DNA of 64,000 nucleotides from Atopobiaceae bacterium (GCA_022483015.1 JAKVOB010000001.1:1078902-1142901), one strand, 5' to 3'. Shown: positions 47,186 to 58,034, counted from the first letter of the stretch. Numbers and translations: made by a program. Notes: generated from the letters alone by a model not told the origin.

Positions 47186-49159
47186 ATGATCAAGGTCGGC
47201 ATAGACTACTACCCTGAGCACTGGGACCGCTCCATGTGGGAGACGGACGTCGCCACCATGGAGGCCATGGGCGTCGACGTGGTCCGCGTCGCCGAGTTCG
47301 CCTGGGGTGTGCTCGAGCCCGCTGACGGCAAGTTCGACTTCGGCTGGCTCGACGACGCCATCGACCTCATCGCGCGCCATGGCATGAAGGTCATCCTGGG
47401 CACCACCACCAACTGCGCGCCGCGCTGGCTCTATCAGAACCATCCGGACACCCTCCAGTGGGATGGTGACGGCCAGCCCACCAACCTCGGCGTCCGTGGG
47501 CACCGTTGCCAGGAGAGCACGACGTTCAGGACGTATGCCGCGCGTATCGTCACCGAGATGTGCAAGCGCTATGCGGGGCGCCCCGAGGTCTTCGCCTGGC
47601 AGATCGACAACGAGGTCGAGATCAACCACTGCACCTGCCCGACGTGCACGGCGCGCTTCCGCGAGTGGGTGGGGGAGAAGTACCATACGCTCGACGAGGT
47701 CAACAAGGCCTGGGGGACCGTCGTCTGGAGCGGCCAGTTCCAGAGCTGGGACCAGATCACGCCGCCGCTCATGCGGCAGGGCGAGGGCTTCAGCACCGGC
47801 TGGTACAACCCGGCCTACTACCTCGACTACGAGCGCTTCTGTGCCGACTCGACGGCTGGCTACGTGCGCTTCCAGTCGGACCTCATCCGCAGCTTCGACC
47901 CGGATGCGACCATCACCACCAACACCTGCTTCGGCGGGACCATGATGTGCGACCTCCACAAGGAGGCGGCAAGCCTCGACGTGGCCTCCTACGACAACTA
48001 CCCTCCCGTCTCGATTCCCGACGACGCGGAGGAGACCTATTCCAACGCCTTCGGCCTCGACCTCATCCGCGGCCTCAAGCAGGGCAACTTCTGGATCATG
48101 GAGCAGCTCGGCGGTCAGATGGGCTGCTGGGCACCCATCAGTCCTGCGCTCGAGCCGGGCATGCTCGAGGGGTACGGCCTCCAGGCCGTGGCCCATGGTG
48201 CCGACCTTCTCTCCTTCTTCCGCTGGCGCACGGCCTCGACGGGCGCCGAGATGTTCTGCCACGGCCTGCTCGACCATGCCGACAAGCCGAACAGTCGCAC
48301 CCGTGCGCTCGAGTCGCTCATCGCGCGCCTGGCCACCATGCCCGGGCTTGCCGATACCACCGCACATGCCCAGGTGGCCATGCTCTACGGTGCCGACCAG
48401 GAGTTCTCACTGCGTGACCAACCCCAGTCCGAGGACTACCACTACTGGACGCAGCTCAAGCTCATCCACGCGGCCTGCATGAACCTCGGCGTCGACGTCG
48501 ACGTCATCGACCAGGCGGCCGACCTCTCGGGCTATGACGTGGTGATCGCGCCGGAGCTCATGGTCTGTGACCCTGAGGTCGTGGCCCACCTGGAGGAGGC
48601 TGCGACGCGCGGCGCCTCCGTGGTCGTCACCTGCCGGAGCGGCGTCAAGGACATGAACGGCAACTGCATCGTGGGACAGTACCTTCCTACGCTCCTGGCC
48701 CCGCTCTGCGGGTGCCACGTGCTCGAGTACGACCCCATAGGACCTCGCCGGCAGACGCTCCGTACCGAAGGGGACGAGGAGTACTCGATCACGAGCTGGT
48801 GCGACCTCGTCGAGTGCGACACGGCCACGACCTGGGCCCGCTACGCCGACCGCTACTACGAGGGAACCCCTGCGGTCACGCGCAACGACTTCGGGAAGGG
48901 ACATGGCTGGTACGTGGGCTGCGTCGGCGAGAAGGCGCTCTACGTCCGGCTCCTTGCCGAGGTGTTCCGCGAGCAGGGCATCGGCACCACCACGGACGTC
49001 CCCCTCGGTGTCGAGATCTGCTCTCGCTCCGGCAAGGGAGGCACGTACACGTTCGTCTTCAACGACGCCATGGTCACCAACGAGCTCGACTTCGGCCCCG
49101 AGCACCTCGTGCTCGCGCCGCTCGAGGTCAAGGTCAAGACTGACGAGGGGTGGAAGTAA
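47186..49159 (+). CDS. GH42 beta-galactosidase
   Basis: 657 aa, cytoplasmic. GH42 TIM barrel: GIDYYPEHWDRSMWETDVATM at the start, acid/base Glu143 in FAWQIDNEVEIN, a cysteine cluster (HCTCPTC) that binds Zn in this family, and nucleophile Glu306 in FWIMEQLGGQMGCWAP. A trimerisation/beta domain follows. It hydrolyses terminal beta-galactosides such as the galactosyl side chains of plant oligosaccharides. The ATG at 47186 is preferred because AAGGGA lies about 9 nt upstream; an ATG at 47168, only 2 bp after the previous stop, lacks a site. Confidence 0.93.
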   Translation: MIKVGIDYYPEHWDRSMWETDVATMEAMGVDVVRVAEFAWGVLEPADGKFDFGWLDDAIDLIARHGMKVILGTTTNCAPRWLYQNHPDTLQWDGDGQPTNLGVRGHRCQESTTFRTYAARIVTEMCKRYAGRPEVFAWQIDNEVEINHCTCPTCTARFREWVGEKYHTLDEVNKAWGTVVWSGQFQSWDQITPPLMRQGEGFSTGWYNPAYYLDYERFCADSTAGYVRFQSDLIRSFDPDATITTNTCFGGTMMCDLHKEAASLDVASYDNYPPVSIPDDAEETYSNAFGLDLIRGLKQGNFWIMEQLGGQMGCWAPISPALEPGMLEGYGLQAVAHGADLLSFFRWRTASTGAEMFCHGLLDHADKPNSRTRALESLIARLATMPGLADTTAHAQVAMLYGADQEFSLRDQPQSEDYHYWTQLKLIHAACMNLGVDVDVIDQAADLSGYDVVIAPELMVCDPEVVAHLEEAATRGASVVVTCRSGVKDMNGNCIVGQYLPTLLAPLCGCHVLEYDPIGPRRQTLRTEGDEEYSITSWCDLVECDTATTWARYADRYYEGTPAVTRNDFGKGHGWYVGCVGEKALYVRLLAEVFREQGIGTTTDVPLGVEICSRSGKGGTYTFVFNDAMVTNELDFGPEHLVLAPLEVKVKTDEGWK

Positions 49160-49164
49160 CAGCC

Positions 49165-51120
49165 ATGAGCAGGCAGGAGGCCACAACCCAGTACGCGCAC
49201 GCCCTCAAGGAGGGCAAGCGTTGCTATCAGGAGTGCGTGCGCTCTGGTCGCTATCCCTACCTGCAGGTCCTCGACGAGATCCTGGCTGGTACCGAGACCC
49301 AGGGCCGCGTCGACCTCGGTCAGGTCGAGATTCCCATCGACCGCATCGCCGGGACCAAGGAGGCCGGGAGGGAGACCGCCTTCGCGGCGAACTTCATGCC
49401 CCTGCTCGCGGCGTCCACCGAGTTCGGCATGAAGTGGACCAGCCTGTGCGAGGCACACCTGGGCGAGTCGGGCATCCAGGACCCGATCCGTGCCTACGAG
49501 TACATGGGCCGCTTCTACGTGCAGGAGGGCAACAAGCGCGTCAGCGTCATGAAGAGCTTCGGCGCCATGTCCATCACCGGTCAGGTGACGCGCATCGTCC
49601 CTATGTGGTCCGACGACCTCGAGACCCGCGTCTACTTCGAGTACCTCCACTTCTATGAGCTCTCTGGCGTGTGCCAGGTCCACTTCAACGGCGTCGGTGG
49701 CTATGCCAAGATCCAGGCTGCCCTGGGGTTCGACGCGGACCACGTGTGGAGCGCGGCCGAGCGCCGTGCCTTCATCTCGGAGTACTACCGCTTCAAGCGT
49801 GCCATCGCGCCTCTGGACCTCGACGAGCGGCAGGTGACCTGTGGCGAGGCACTGCTCGTGTGGCTCCAGGTCTACACGCTCGATGACCTCAGGACCATGA
49901 CGCCGGCCGCCCTCGCTGCGTCCGTCGTCGCCGTGCGCAAGGACATCGAGGCCGTGGGGACAGGCGGTCCCATCTCGGTCAACACGGAGCCGAACTCCGT
50001 GGACCAGGGGGTCGTGGGTCGCATCATCGGTTCGGTCTCCTCGCACAGCGTGCTCAAGGTGGCCTTCGTCTTCGAGGCGTCCCCTGCCGAGAGCCTCTCC
50101 GTCGCGGGACACGTGGAGGGAATGCGCCACCTCGAGCAGACGCTCGAGAGCCGCGTGCGGGTCTCGGCCTACTACGCGTCCAGGACGGTCCCGGTCGAGG
50201 ATGCCCTCGCGTGGGCGGCCGAGGACGGCGCGGACCTGCTGGTGGTCACGAGCCCCAACCTCGTGATGGCCTGCCGCAAGGTCGCCGCCGCATATCCCAG
50301 GCTCCGCGTGCTCGACTGCTCGGTCGCCCTGCCGTACGCCGGTGTGCGCACCTTCTCCTGCCGCGAGTACGAGACCTCCTTCATCGCCGGTGCCCTCGCG
50401 GGTGCCATGGCCGGTTCCGAGCCTGTGGGCCTCATCGCCGGCGTGCCCACGATGGGCGTCCCGGCCGCGGTGAACGCCTTCGCCCTGGGCGTCCAGCTCG
50501 TCTCTCCTGCCACGCGGGTGCTCCTCGGGTGGTCCGGTGCCCCGGGTGACGCCTTCGACGGGCTCCTGCAGCGCGGTGTCAAGGTCATCTCGAACTGCGA
50601 GGTGCCCCTCTCGGCGCAGCAGCAGGAGTACGAGGGCCTGTGCAAGGTCGACGACGCGGGTCTCACGACGCTTGCGGTCCCGCATCTCAACTGGGGCGTC
50701 TTCTATGTGCGGCTCGTCACCTCCATCCTGAGCGGCACCTGGGACGCGTTGCAGGCGCAGAGCGGCACGGCCGCGGTGAGCTACTGGTGGGGGATCGCTG
50801 CCGGCGTCATCGACCTCGAGGTAGGTCCTTCCACCCCCGACGGCCCCGCGCACCTGGTCGACCTGCTGCGTGATGGCATCGCCACCGACCGCGTGCAGGT
50901 CTTCCGCAGGCGCGTGGTCAGGCGGGACGGCAGCGTCTTCAACGACGGCAGCCGCTGGCCCACCACGGACGAGGTCCTCAACATGGGCTGGCTCTGCAAG
51001 GGCATCGAGGGTACGCTCCCCGGTCTCGACGAGCTGCGTCCCGAGGCCCGCGAGCTCGTGCGGGTGCAGGGCGTCAACCGCGCGGACTTCCCGCCCGAGA
51101 AGGGAGGGCAGCTCGTATGA
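49165..51120 (+). CDS. Cytoplasmic fusion of a ParB-like domain and a BMP (PnrA/Med) ligand-binding domain
   Basis: 651 aa without signal peptide or membrane helix. Residues about 40-150 contain a ParB-like nuclease-fold segment (IPIDRIAGTKEAGRETAFAA, DPIRAYEYMGRFYVQEGNKRVSVMK). A helical region follows to about 270. From about 295 a BMP-family sugar/nucleoside-binding fold begins (LKVAFVFEASPAESLSVAGHVEGM, ADLLVVTSPNLVMAC, FIAGALAGAMAGSEPVGLIAG, GVKVISNC). BMP proteins are usually exported lipoproteins, so an intracellular copy suggests a sensor or regulator. It begins 5 bp after the galactosidase stop and overlaps the next gene (ATGA). Confidence 0.8.
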   Translation: MSRQEATTQYAHALKEGKRCYQECVRSGRYPYLQVLDEILAGTETQGRVDLGQVEIPIDRIAGTKEAGRETAFAANFMPLLAASTEFGMKWTSLCEAHLGESGIQDPIRAYEYMGRFYVQEGNKRVSVMKSFGAMSITGQVTRIVPMWSDDLETRVYFEYLHFYELSGVCQVHFNGVGGYAKIQAALGFDADHVWSAAERRAFISEYYRFKRAIAPLDLDERQVTCGEALLVWLQVYTLDDLRTMTPAALAASVVAVRKDIEAVGTGGPISVNTEPNSVDQGVVGRIIGSVSSHSVLKVAFVFEASPAESLSVAGHVEGMRHLEQTLESRVRVSAYYASRTVPVEDALAWAAEDGADLLVVTSPNLVMACRKVAAAYPRLRVLDCSVALPYAGVRTFSCREYETSFIAGALAGAMAGSEPVGLIAGVPTMGVPAAVNAFALGVQLVSPATRVLLGWSGAPGDAFDGLLQRGVKVISNCEVPLSAQQQEYEGLCKVDDAGLTTLAVPHLNWGVFYVRLVTSILSGTWDALQAQSGTAAVSYWWGIAAGVIDLEVGPSTPDGPAHLVDLLRDGIATDRVQVFRRRVVRRDGSVFNDGSRWPTTDEVLNMGWLCKGIEGTLPGLDELRPEARELVRVQGVNRADFPPEKGGQLV

Positions 51121-51707
51121 GGATGCTTGCGGTGTCCGACAAGGAGAGCGCCTACCTGTGGGACTACTACCAGCCCGGGGTGCTCGACGGCATCGACCTC
51201 ATCGTGTCGTGCGGTGACCTCTCGGCCGAGTACCTCTCGTTCTTGGCCACGATGGGCAACGTCCCCGTGCTCTACGTGCCGGGGAACCACGACGGGTCCT
51301 ACCTCAGGAAGCCTCCCGAGGGATGCGAGTGCGTGGACGACCGCCTGGTCACCGTTGGCGGCGTGCGCATCCTGGGCCTCGGGGGCAGCGCCTCCTACAA
51401 CGGCGGGCCCTACCAGTACGACGAGTCCCAGATGCGGCGGCGCATCAGGCGGCAGGAGCTCCACATCAGGAGGGCGCACGGGGTGGACGTGATTCTCACC
51501 CATGCGTCCCCGCGGGGGATCGGTGATGCGGACGACGTGGCGCATCGGGGTTTCGAGGCGTTCCTGCCCCTGCTCGAGCGCACGAAGCCACGCTATCTGA
51601 TCCACGGGCACGTGCATCTGAACTACGGCCAGCAGATTCAACGGACCCAGCGCGATGGTCCGACGACGATAGTCAACGCGTTCGAACGGTACGTGGTGGA
51701 ACTGTAA
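51117..51707 (+). CDS. Calcineurin-like metallophosphoesterase
   Basis: 196 aa. Metal-site motifs in order: MLAVSD (first Asp; the usual xH of DxH is replaced by KE), SCGDLS, VPGNHDGSYL, LTHASPRG, and HGHVHLNYG, giving a near-complete YfcE/MJ0936-like phosphodiesterase core. Its ATG overlaps the stop of the BMP fusion by 4 nt (ATGA), indicating translational coupling and probably a shared task. The substrate (phospho-sugar, cyclic nucleotide or other) is unknown. The first DxH is DKE here, which may alter metal use. Confidence 0.85.
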   Translation: MRMLAVSDKESAYLWDYYQPGVLDGIDLIVSCGDLSAEYLSFLATMGNVPVLYVPGNHDGSYLRKPPEGCECVDDRLVTVGGVRILGLGGSASYNGGPYQYDESQMRRRIRRQELHIRRAHGVDVILTHASPRGIGDADDVAHRGFEAFLPLLERTKPRYLIHGHVHLNYGQQIQRTQRDGPTTIVNAFERYVVEL

Positions 51708-51747
51708 GGCGGGACACACAACCAGGGTTTGACGAAGGGAGCACGTC

Positions 51748-52944
<1,197 letters not shown>

Positions 52945-52984
52945 AAGCCCGTCGGCGGACCGCCGTACAGAAAGGACCCGGACC

Positions 52985-55252
52985 ATGAAGTACACCGAAG
53001 GCTATTGGCTGCGCAGCGAACGAGCCAACGAGCTCTACGCGACCAGCACCTTCTCCATGCAGCCCATCGAGGGAGGCATGCGCATCCTCGCCCCCACCCG
53101 CGAGAGCGACCATCGCTCCCAGACGGTGGACTGCCCGGCGCTCACGGTGGACTTCACCGTGGTCGGCCATAACGCCATCACGGTGCGTGCGACCCACTAC
53201 GCGGCCTTTGAGGCCCACGAGGCCCACTTCGAGCTCACACCATCGCCCGAGGCCTATGAGCTCTCGGAGGATGACGACGAGTACCGTCTCACCACGGGCG
53301 ACGTCACGGTGCATGTCTCGAAGGGCGAGTTCTCGTACTGGTTCGAGTCTGCCGGCAGGCGCATCACCGGCTGCGGGTGGCGCAACCTCGCCTACCTGCG
53401 CTGGGACCGTTCGGTCTCCTCCGTGCGTCCGGGCCCTGACTACCTGCTCGAGGACGGCGAGCCCCACATGGTGAGCGAGCTCACGCTCACCCCCGGCGAG
53501 ACCGTCTATGGCCTGGGCGAGCGGTTCGGCGCCTTCGCCAAGAACGGCCAGAGCGTCGAGACCTGGAACGAGGACGGCGGCACGGCGAGCGACGCGGCCT
53601 ACAAGTGCGTGCCCTTCTACATGTCCAACCGCGGCTATGGCATCTTCGTGAACAGCTGCGACGACGTCTCGTTCGAGGTCGCCAGCGAGAAGGTCAGCGC
53701 GGTCGAGGCGAGCGTGCCCGGCGAGTCCATCGAGTACACCTTCTTCTATGGCCCCGACCTGCACGACGTGCTCGACGCCTACACGTCGATGACGGGACGT
53801 CCCGCGCTCCCGCCGGCGTGGTCGTTCGGCCTGTGGCTGTCGACCTCCTTCACCACCGACTATGACGAGAAGGTCACCTCCAAGCTCATGGACGGCATGG
53901 CCGAGCGCAACATCCCGCTCTCGGTCTTCCACTACGACTCCTGCTGGCAGCGCGCCTTCCACTGGTGCGACTTCAAGTGGGACCCCGAGGTTACGACCGA
54001 CCCGGCCGGCATGCTCTCGCGCGTGCACGACCGCGGCATCCACACCTGCGTCTGGATCAACCCGTACGTCTCGCAGGAGTCCGACCTGTTCGAGGAGGCC
54101 GTCGAGGGCGGCTACCTGCTCAAGCGCTCCGATGGCCGTGGCACCTGGCAGTCCGACCACTGGCAGTGCGGCATGGGCATCGTCGACTTCACCAACCCCG
54201 AGGCCTGCGCCTGGTACCAGTCCAAGCTCAAGGTGCTTCTCGACCAGGGCGTCGACTCGCTCAAGACCGACTTCGGCGAGCGCATCCCGCTGGACGTGAC
54301 CTACTTCGACGGGTCCGACCCCGCCTCCATGCACAACTACTATTCGTTCCTCTATAACCGCTGCGTGTTCCAGCTCCTCGAGCGCGAGCGCGGCCATGGC
54401 GAGGCGGTCCTGTTCGCGAGGAGCGCCACGGCGGGCGGCCAGCAGTTCCCTGTGCACTGGGGCGGCGACTGCATGGCGACCTATCCCTCGATGGCCGAGA
54501 CCCTGCGTGGCGGCCTGTCGCTCTCGATGTGCGGCTTCGGCTTCTGGAGCCATGACATCTCGGGCTTCGAGTCCACGGCCACGCCTGACCTCTACAAGCG
54601 CTGGGCTCAGTTCGGCCTGCTCTCGAGCCACAGCCGCCTGCACGGTTCGGGCTCCTACCGTGTGCCTTGGGTCTTCGATGACGAGTCCTGCGACGTCGTC
54701 CGTGAGTTCGCCCAGCTCAAGTGCCGCCTCATGCCGTACATCTTCTCGAAGGCGGTCGAGGCCCACACGAGCGGCACGCCCGTGATGCGCCCGATGGTGC
54801 TCGAGTTCCAGGACGACCCCGCCTGCCAGTACCTCGACATGCAGTACATGCTGGGCAACGCCCTGCTCGTGGCCCCGGTCTTCTCGGATGACGGCCATGC
54901 CAGGTTCTACCTGCCGGCCGGCACCTGGACGGAGTTCTTCTCGGGCGACGCGACCGAGGGCGGCTCCTGGCAGGAGGGGACATACGACTACCACCACCTG
55001 CCGCTCTACGTGCGCCCCAACACGCTGCTCGCGATCGGTGCCCACGACGACAGGCCCGACTACGACTATGCCGAAGGCCTCACGCTTCGCTGGTACGCGC
55101 CCGCCGAGGGCGACGTCGCCCGCTTCACCGTGGTCGACAAGGCTGGCCTCACGCTCGACGAGGTCAAGACCACCTACTGCGGCGGTGCCGTGACGGTCGA
55201 GCAGAGCGCGGAGCTCTCCGGCCTCACCGTCGAGGTCGTGAACGGTCGCTAG
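52985..55252 (+). CDS. GH31 alpha-xylosidase (YicI-like)
   Basis: 755 aa, no signal peptide. It closely follows the YicI group: YTEGYWLRSERANELYAT start, VYGLGERFGAFAKNGQ, HYDSCWQRAFHWCDFKWD, nucleophile Asp429 in LKTDFGERIPLDVTYFDG, acid/base Asp495 in HWGGDC, and SRLHGSGSYRVPW. The KTDFGERIP form separates alpha-xylosidases from alpha-glucosidases of GH31. It removes non-reducing alpha-1,6-xylose from xyloglucan oligosaccharides or isoprimeverose. It follows the ATPase gene by 40 bp, with AAAGGA upstream, and is closed by a terminator hairpin. Confidence 0.92.
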   Translation: MKYTEGYWLRSERANELYATSTFSMQPIEGGMRILAPTRESDHRSQTVDCPALTVDFTVVGHNAITVRATHYAAFEAHEAHFELTPSPEAYELSEDDDEYRLTTGDVTVHVSKGEFSYWFESAGRRITGCGWRNLAYLRWDRSVSSVRPGPDYLLEDGEPHMVSELTLTPGETVYGLGERFGAFAKNGQSVETWNEDGGTASDAAYKCVPFYMSNRGYGIFVNSCDDVSFEVASEKVSAVEASVPGESIEYTFFYGPDLHDVLDAYTSMTGRPALPPAWSFGLWLSTSFTTDYDEKVTSKLMDGMAERNIPLSVFHYDSCWQRAFHWCDFKWDPEVTTDPAGMLSRVHDRGIHTCVWINPYVSQESDLFEEAVEGGYLLKRSDGRGTWQSDHWQCGMGIVDFTNPEACAWYQSKLKVLLDQGVDSLKTDFGERIPLDVTYFDGSDPASMHNYYSFLYNRCVFQLLERERGHGEAVLFARSATAGGQQFPVHWGGDCMATYPSMAETLRGGLSLSMCGFGFWSHDISGFESTATPDLYKRWAQFGLLSSHSRLHGSGSYRVPWVFDDESCDVVREFAQLKCRLMPYIFSKAVEAHTSGTPVMRPMVLEFQDDPACQYLDMQYMLGNALLVAPVFSDDGHARFYLPAGTWTEFFSGDATEGGSWQEGTYDYHHLPLYVRPNTLLAIGAHDDRPDYDYAEGLTLRWYAPAEGDVARFTVVDKAGLTLDEVKTTYCGGAVTVEQSAELSGLTVEVVNGR

Positions 55253-55260
55253 TCGTTCGT

Positions 55261-55296
55261 CAGGGTCCGGTCTGCCTCATAGCGGGCCGGACCCTG
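55261..55296 (+). terminator. Terminator-like hairpin after the alpha-xylosidase gene
   Basis: 10-bp perfect stem CAGGGTCCGG / CCGGACCCTG with a 16-nt loop, 8 bp after the GH31 stop. It may end the main operon or reduce read-through into the GH1-EIIC pair. Confidence 0.6.
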
Positions 55297-55351
55297 CTGT
55301 CTGGAGGTAATGGGATGCGGGCGCCAAGGGCGGCCGCGGATGGGAGAGACG

Positions 55352-56773
55352 ATGTCAGAGGTTCGGCTTCCGGAGGGGTTCTTCCTGGGTGCGGCGATGT
55401 CCGCCGCGCAGGTCGAGGGTGCAAGGTCGGTGGGCGGCAAGCTGCCGAGCACCTGGGACCTGTGGAGCGACCTCGCCCTGGAGGACTTCCACAACCATGT
55501 GGGCTCCGACCTGGGAAACGACTTCTACCATCGCTATGAGTCGGACCTCGACCTGCTCAAGGGCCTGGGGCTCACGTCCTTCCGCACCTCGATATCATGG
55601 AGCCGCCTGCTCGACCAGGATGGCAACATCAACCCCGAGGGTGCGGCCTTCTACCATCGGCTCTTCGCCTATGCGGCCAGGATCGGCCTCGAGGTCTTCG
55701 TGACCCTGTACCACTTCGACCTGCCGGCCTACCTCTTCAGGCGGGGCGGCTGGGAGTCGCGCGACACGGTCGAGGCCTTCTCGAGCTATGCCTCACGGGT
55801 GTTCGCCGAGTTCGGCCAGGAGGTGCGCTACTGGTTCACCTTCAACGAGCCGATCGTGGAGCCCGAGAACCGCTACCTCTATGGCGGCTGGTATCCGTTC
55901 GTTCATGACTTCGGGCGCTGCCGTCGGGCGCAGTACCATATCTCGCTCGCCCACTCCCTGGGCGTCTACCAGTTCAGGCGTGCCCAAGAGGCCGGCGTCG
56001 TGCGCGATGACGCCATGATAGGCCTCGTGAGCAGCTTTGCCCCTGCCTACACCAGGGACGACCCGAGCGATGCCGACCTCGAGGCACTCCGCATGTCCGA
56101 CGGGCTTGCCAACCGCTGGTGGCTCGACCTCGTGTGCAAGGGCACCCTGCCGTCGGACGTCATCGACCCGATCGAGGCGTCTGGCGTGGACCTCGACCGG
56201 CGCCCGGGCGACGATGCGGTGCTGGCGCTGGGCACGGTCGACTGGCTTGGGTGCAACTACTACCAGCCCAATCGCGTCCAGGCACCGGCACGCACGAAGG
56301 GCGACGACGGCCAGCCGATCTTCGCCGACCCCTACATCTGGCCCGATCGCGTCATGAACGAGAGCCGCGGGTGGGAGGTCTATCCCAAGGGCCTCTATGA
56401 CTTCGGCCTCAAGATCCGCGACGAGTACCCCGGCCTTGCGTGGTACGTCTCCGAGAACGGCATGGGCATCGAGGGCGAGTCCGCACACCGCGACGAGGCG
56501 GGCACCATCCAGGACGGCTATCGCATCGACTTCACGGCCGGTCACCTTGCCTGGCTGGTCAAGGCCATCGAGGAGGGGAGCGACTGCCGCGGCTACCACT
56601 CGTGGGGCGTCATCGACAACTGGTCATGGGACCACGCCTACAAGAACCGTTACGGCTTCATCGAGGTCGACCTCGACCACGACCTCGAGCGCAGGCCCAA
56701 GGCCTCCGCGGCCTGGCTCAAGGAGGTCTGCCGCACGAGGGGCTTCGAGTGGGATCCGGAGGTGGCTCGATGA
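55352..56773 (+). CDS. GH1 beta-glycosidase, probably 6-phospho-beta-glucosidase
   Basis: 473 aa from the ATG at 55352 (GGGAGAG upstream; ATGs at 55310 and 55340 are possible). GH1 signatures: PEGFFLGAAMSAAQVEG, acid/base Glu166 in WFTFNEP, nucleophile Glu368 in YVSENGMG. In DNWSWDHAYKNRY the position that is Glu in sugar-cleaving GH1 enzymes is Ser425, with Tyr434 also present. That pattern marks 6-phospho-glycosidases (S...K-x-Y), although the usual Lys position is Asn here with a Lys beside it. The direct ATGA coupling to a PTS EIIC gene supports a phosphorylated disaccharide substrate. Plain beta-glucosidase remains possible. Confidence 0.87.
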   Translation: MSEVRLPEGFFLGAAMSAAQVEGARSVGGKLPSTWDLWSDLALEDFHNHVGSDLGNDFYHRYESDLDLLKGLGLTSFRTSISWSRLLDQDGNINPEGAAFYHRLFAYAARIGLEVFVTLYHFDLPAYLFRRGGWESRDTVEAFSSYASRVFAEFGQEVRYWFTFNEPIVEPENRYLYGGWYPFVHDFGRCRRAQYHISLAHSLGVYQFRRAQEAGVVRDDAMIGLVSSFAPAYTRDDPSDADLEALRMSDGLANRWWLDLVCKGTLPSDVIDPIEASGVDLDRRPGDDAVLALGTVDWLGCNYYQPNRVQAPARTKGDDGQPIFADPYIWPDRVMNESRGWEVYPKGLYDFGLKIRDEYPGLAWYVSENGMGIEGESAHRDEAGTIQDGYRIDFTAGHLAWLVKAIEEGSDCRGYHSWGVIDNWSWDHAYKNRYGFIEVDLDHDLERRPKASAAWLKEVCRTRGFEWDPEVAR

Positions 56774-58032
56774 CGCTCGATGACGTCGCTGGAAGGCTGG
56801 GGCAGGTCGGCAACGAGGTCCATCTGCGTTCGCTGCGTGACACCTTCGAGATGCTCTCGCCTGTCGTGGTCGCCTCGAGTGCGGTGGTGCTTCTCGGCCA
56901 GGCCGTCATGGCGCTCGCTCCGGGGGCGCCCGTGGCCGAGGCCATCTGGTCGTGGGCCACGCGGTGCGTCCAGGTGACGATGGGTCTCATGGGCCTTCTG
57001 ACCTGCGCGGCTGCGGCTTGGACCCTCGCCAAGGCGAAGGGTTCCGACCGTCCGCTCGAAGCGGTGCTCGTGGCCCTTGCCTGCCTCTGCATCCTTGCGA
57101 CCTCTGCCGACGGGTCCATCGCACCCGAGGTGATGGGGCCGGCTGGCATGGTGTCAGGGCTGGTCGTGGGCCTCGGCGTGGCGGAGCTCCTCATGCGCTG
57201 TGCCGCATCCAAGCGCCTGCGCATCTCGTTCGGGGGCAACGTCCCTCCCGCCGTCGGCGATGCGCTGTCGGGCCTGCTTCCGCTGCTCGTCGTGCTGGGG
57301 GTCTCAGGTGTGCTTGCGGCCGGGGCCTGCATGGTCTCGCCGCCAGGCGTGGTCGCGCTCATGAACGCGTGGCTCCAGGTCCCGCTCTCGGCCGTGCTCT
57401 GCAACCTGGTCGTGGTGTGCGTGGTCTATGCCGCTGCCAACCTGCTGTTCTGCCATGGCCTCCACCAGGCCACCCTCACGGGCGTGCTGGTGAAGCCGCT
57501 CCTCATCGCGGCCATCTGCCAGAACATGCAGCAGGTCTGTGCCGGGGTCGCGCCGACGGGCATCATGAACGTGAGCCTCATGACGACCTGCGCGGTCATA
57601 GGCGGGTCGGGCTCGACCCTGTGCCTGCTCCTCGCCACGGCGCTCTTCTCGCACGACACCGATGCGCGCGGTGCTGCCAAGGACGCCCTTGCCCCTGGCC
57701 TCTTCAACATCAACGAACCGGTCATCTTCGGCTATCCGGTGATGGGCGAGCCGCTGCTCGAGGTCCCCTTCGTGGCTGTGCCCGTGGTGGGCCTATGCCT
57801 GGGCTATGCCGCGACGGTCGCAGGCGTCATGCCGGTCGCCGGCGTGGCCGTTCCCTGGATCTGCCCGCCAGTTCTGAGCGCGTTCCTCTCGTGCGGCGGC
57901 AGCCTTGCGGCCGTGGGGGTCCAGCTGGGCATCATCATCGTCGGGGCGCTCGTCTACCTGCCGTTCATGGTGGTCCGTGAGCGACGTACCGCAACCGCGG
58001 CGGGCGCGGGGGGCTCGGCCGACGCAGCCTAG
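56770..58032 (+). CDS. PTS lactose/cellobiose-type EIIC component
   Basis: 420 aa, about ten membrane helices. It is the sugar-translocating subunit of a lactose/cellobiose-family phosphotransferase system. GNVPPAVGDALSGLLPLLVV, the signature-like FNINEPVIFGYPVMGEP and the IICPPVLSAFLSCGGS-like end fit the family. The start overlaps the GH1 stop (ATGA at 56770-56773). No EIIA or EIIB gene is present in the window, so they must come from elsewhere. The C-terminal tail is Ala/Gly-rich. It converges on the ROK gene. Confidence 0.88.
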   Translation: MTLDDVAGRLGQVGNEVHLRSLRDTFEMLSPVVVASSAVVLLGQAVMALAPGAPVAEAIWSWATRCVQVTMGLMGLLTCAAAAWTLAKAKGSDRPLEAVLVALACLCILATSADGSIAPEVMGPAGMVSGLVVGLGVAELLMRCAASKRLRISFGGNVPPAVGDALSGLLPLLVVLGVSGVLAAGACMVSPPGVVALMNAWLQVPLSAVLCNLVVVCVVYAAANLLFCHGLHQATLTGVLVKPLLIAAICQNMQQVCAGVAPTGIMNVSLMTTCAVIGGSGSTLCLLLATALFSHDTDARGAAKDALAPGLFNINEPVIFGYPVMGEPLLEVPFVAVPVVGLCLGYAATVAGVMPVAGVAVPWICPPVLSAFLSCGGSLAAVGVQLGIIIVGALVYLPFMVVRERRTATAAGAGGSADAA

Positions 58033-58034
58033 CG

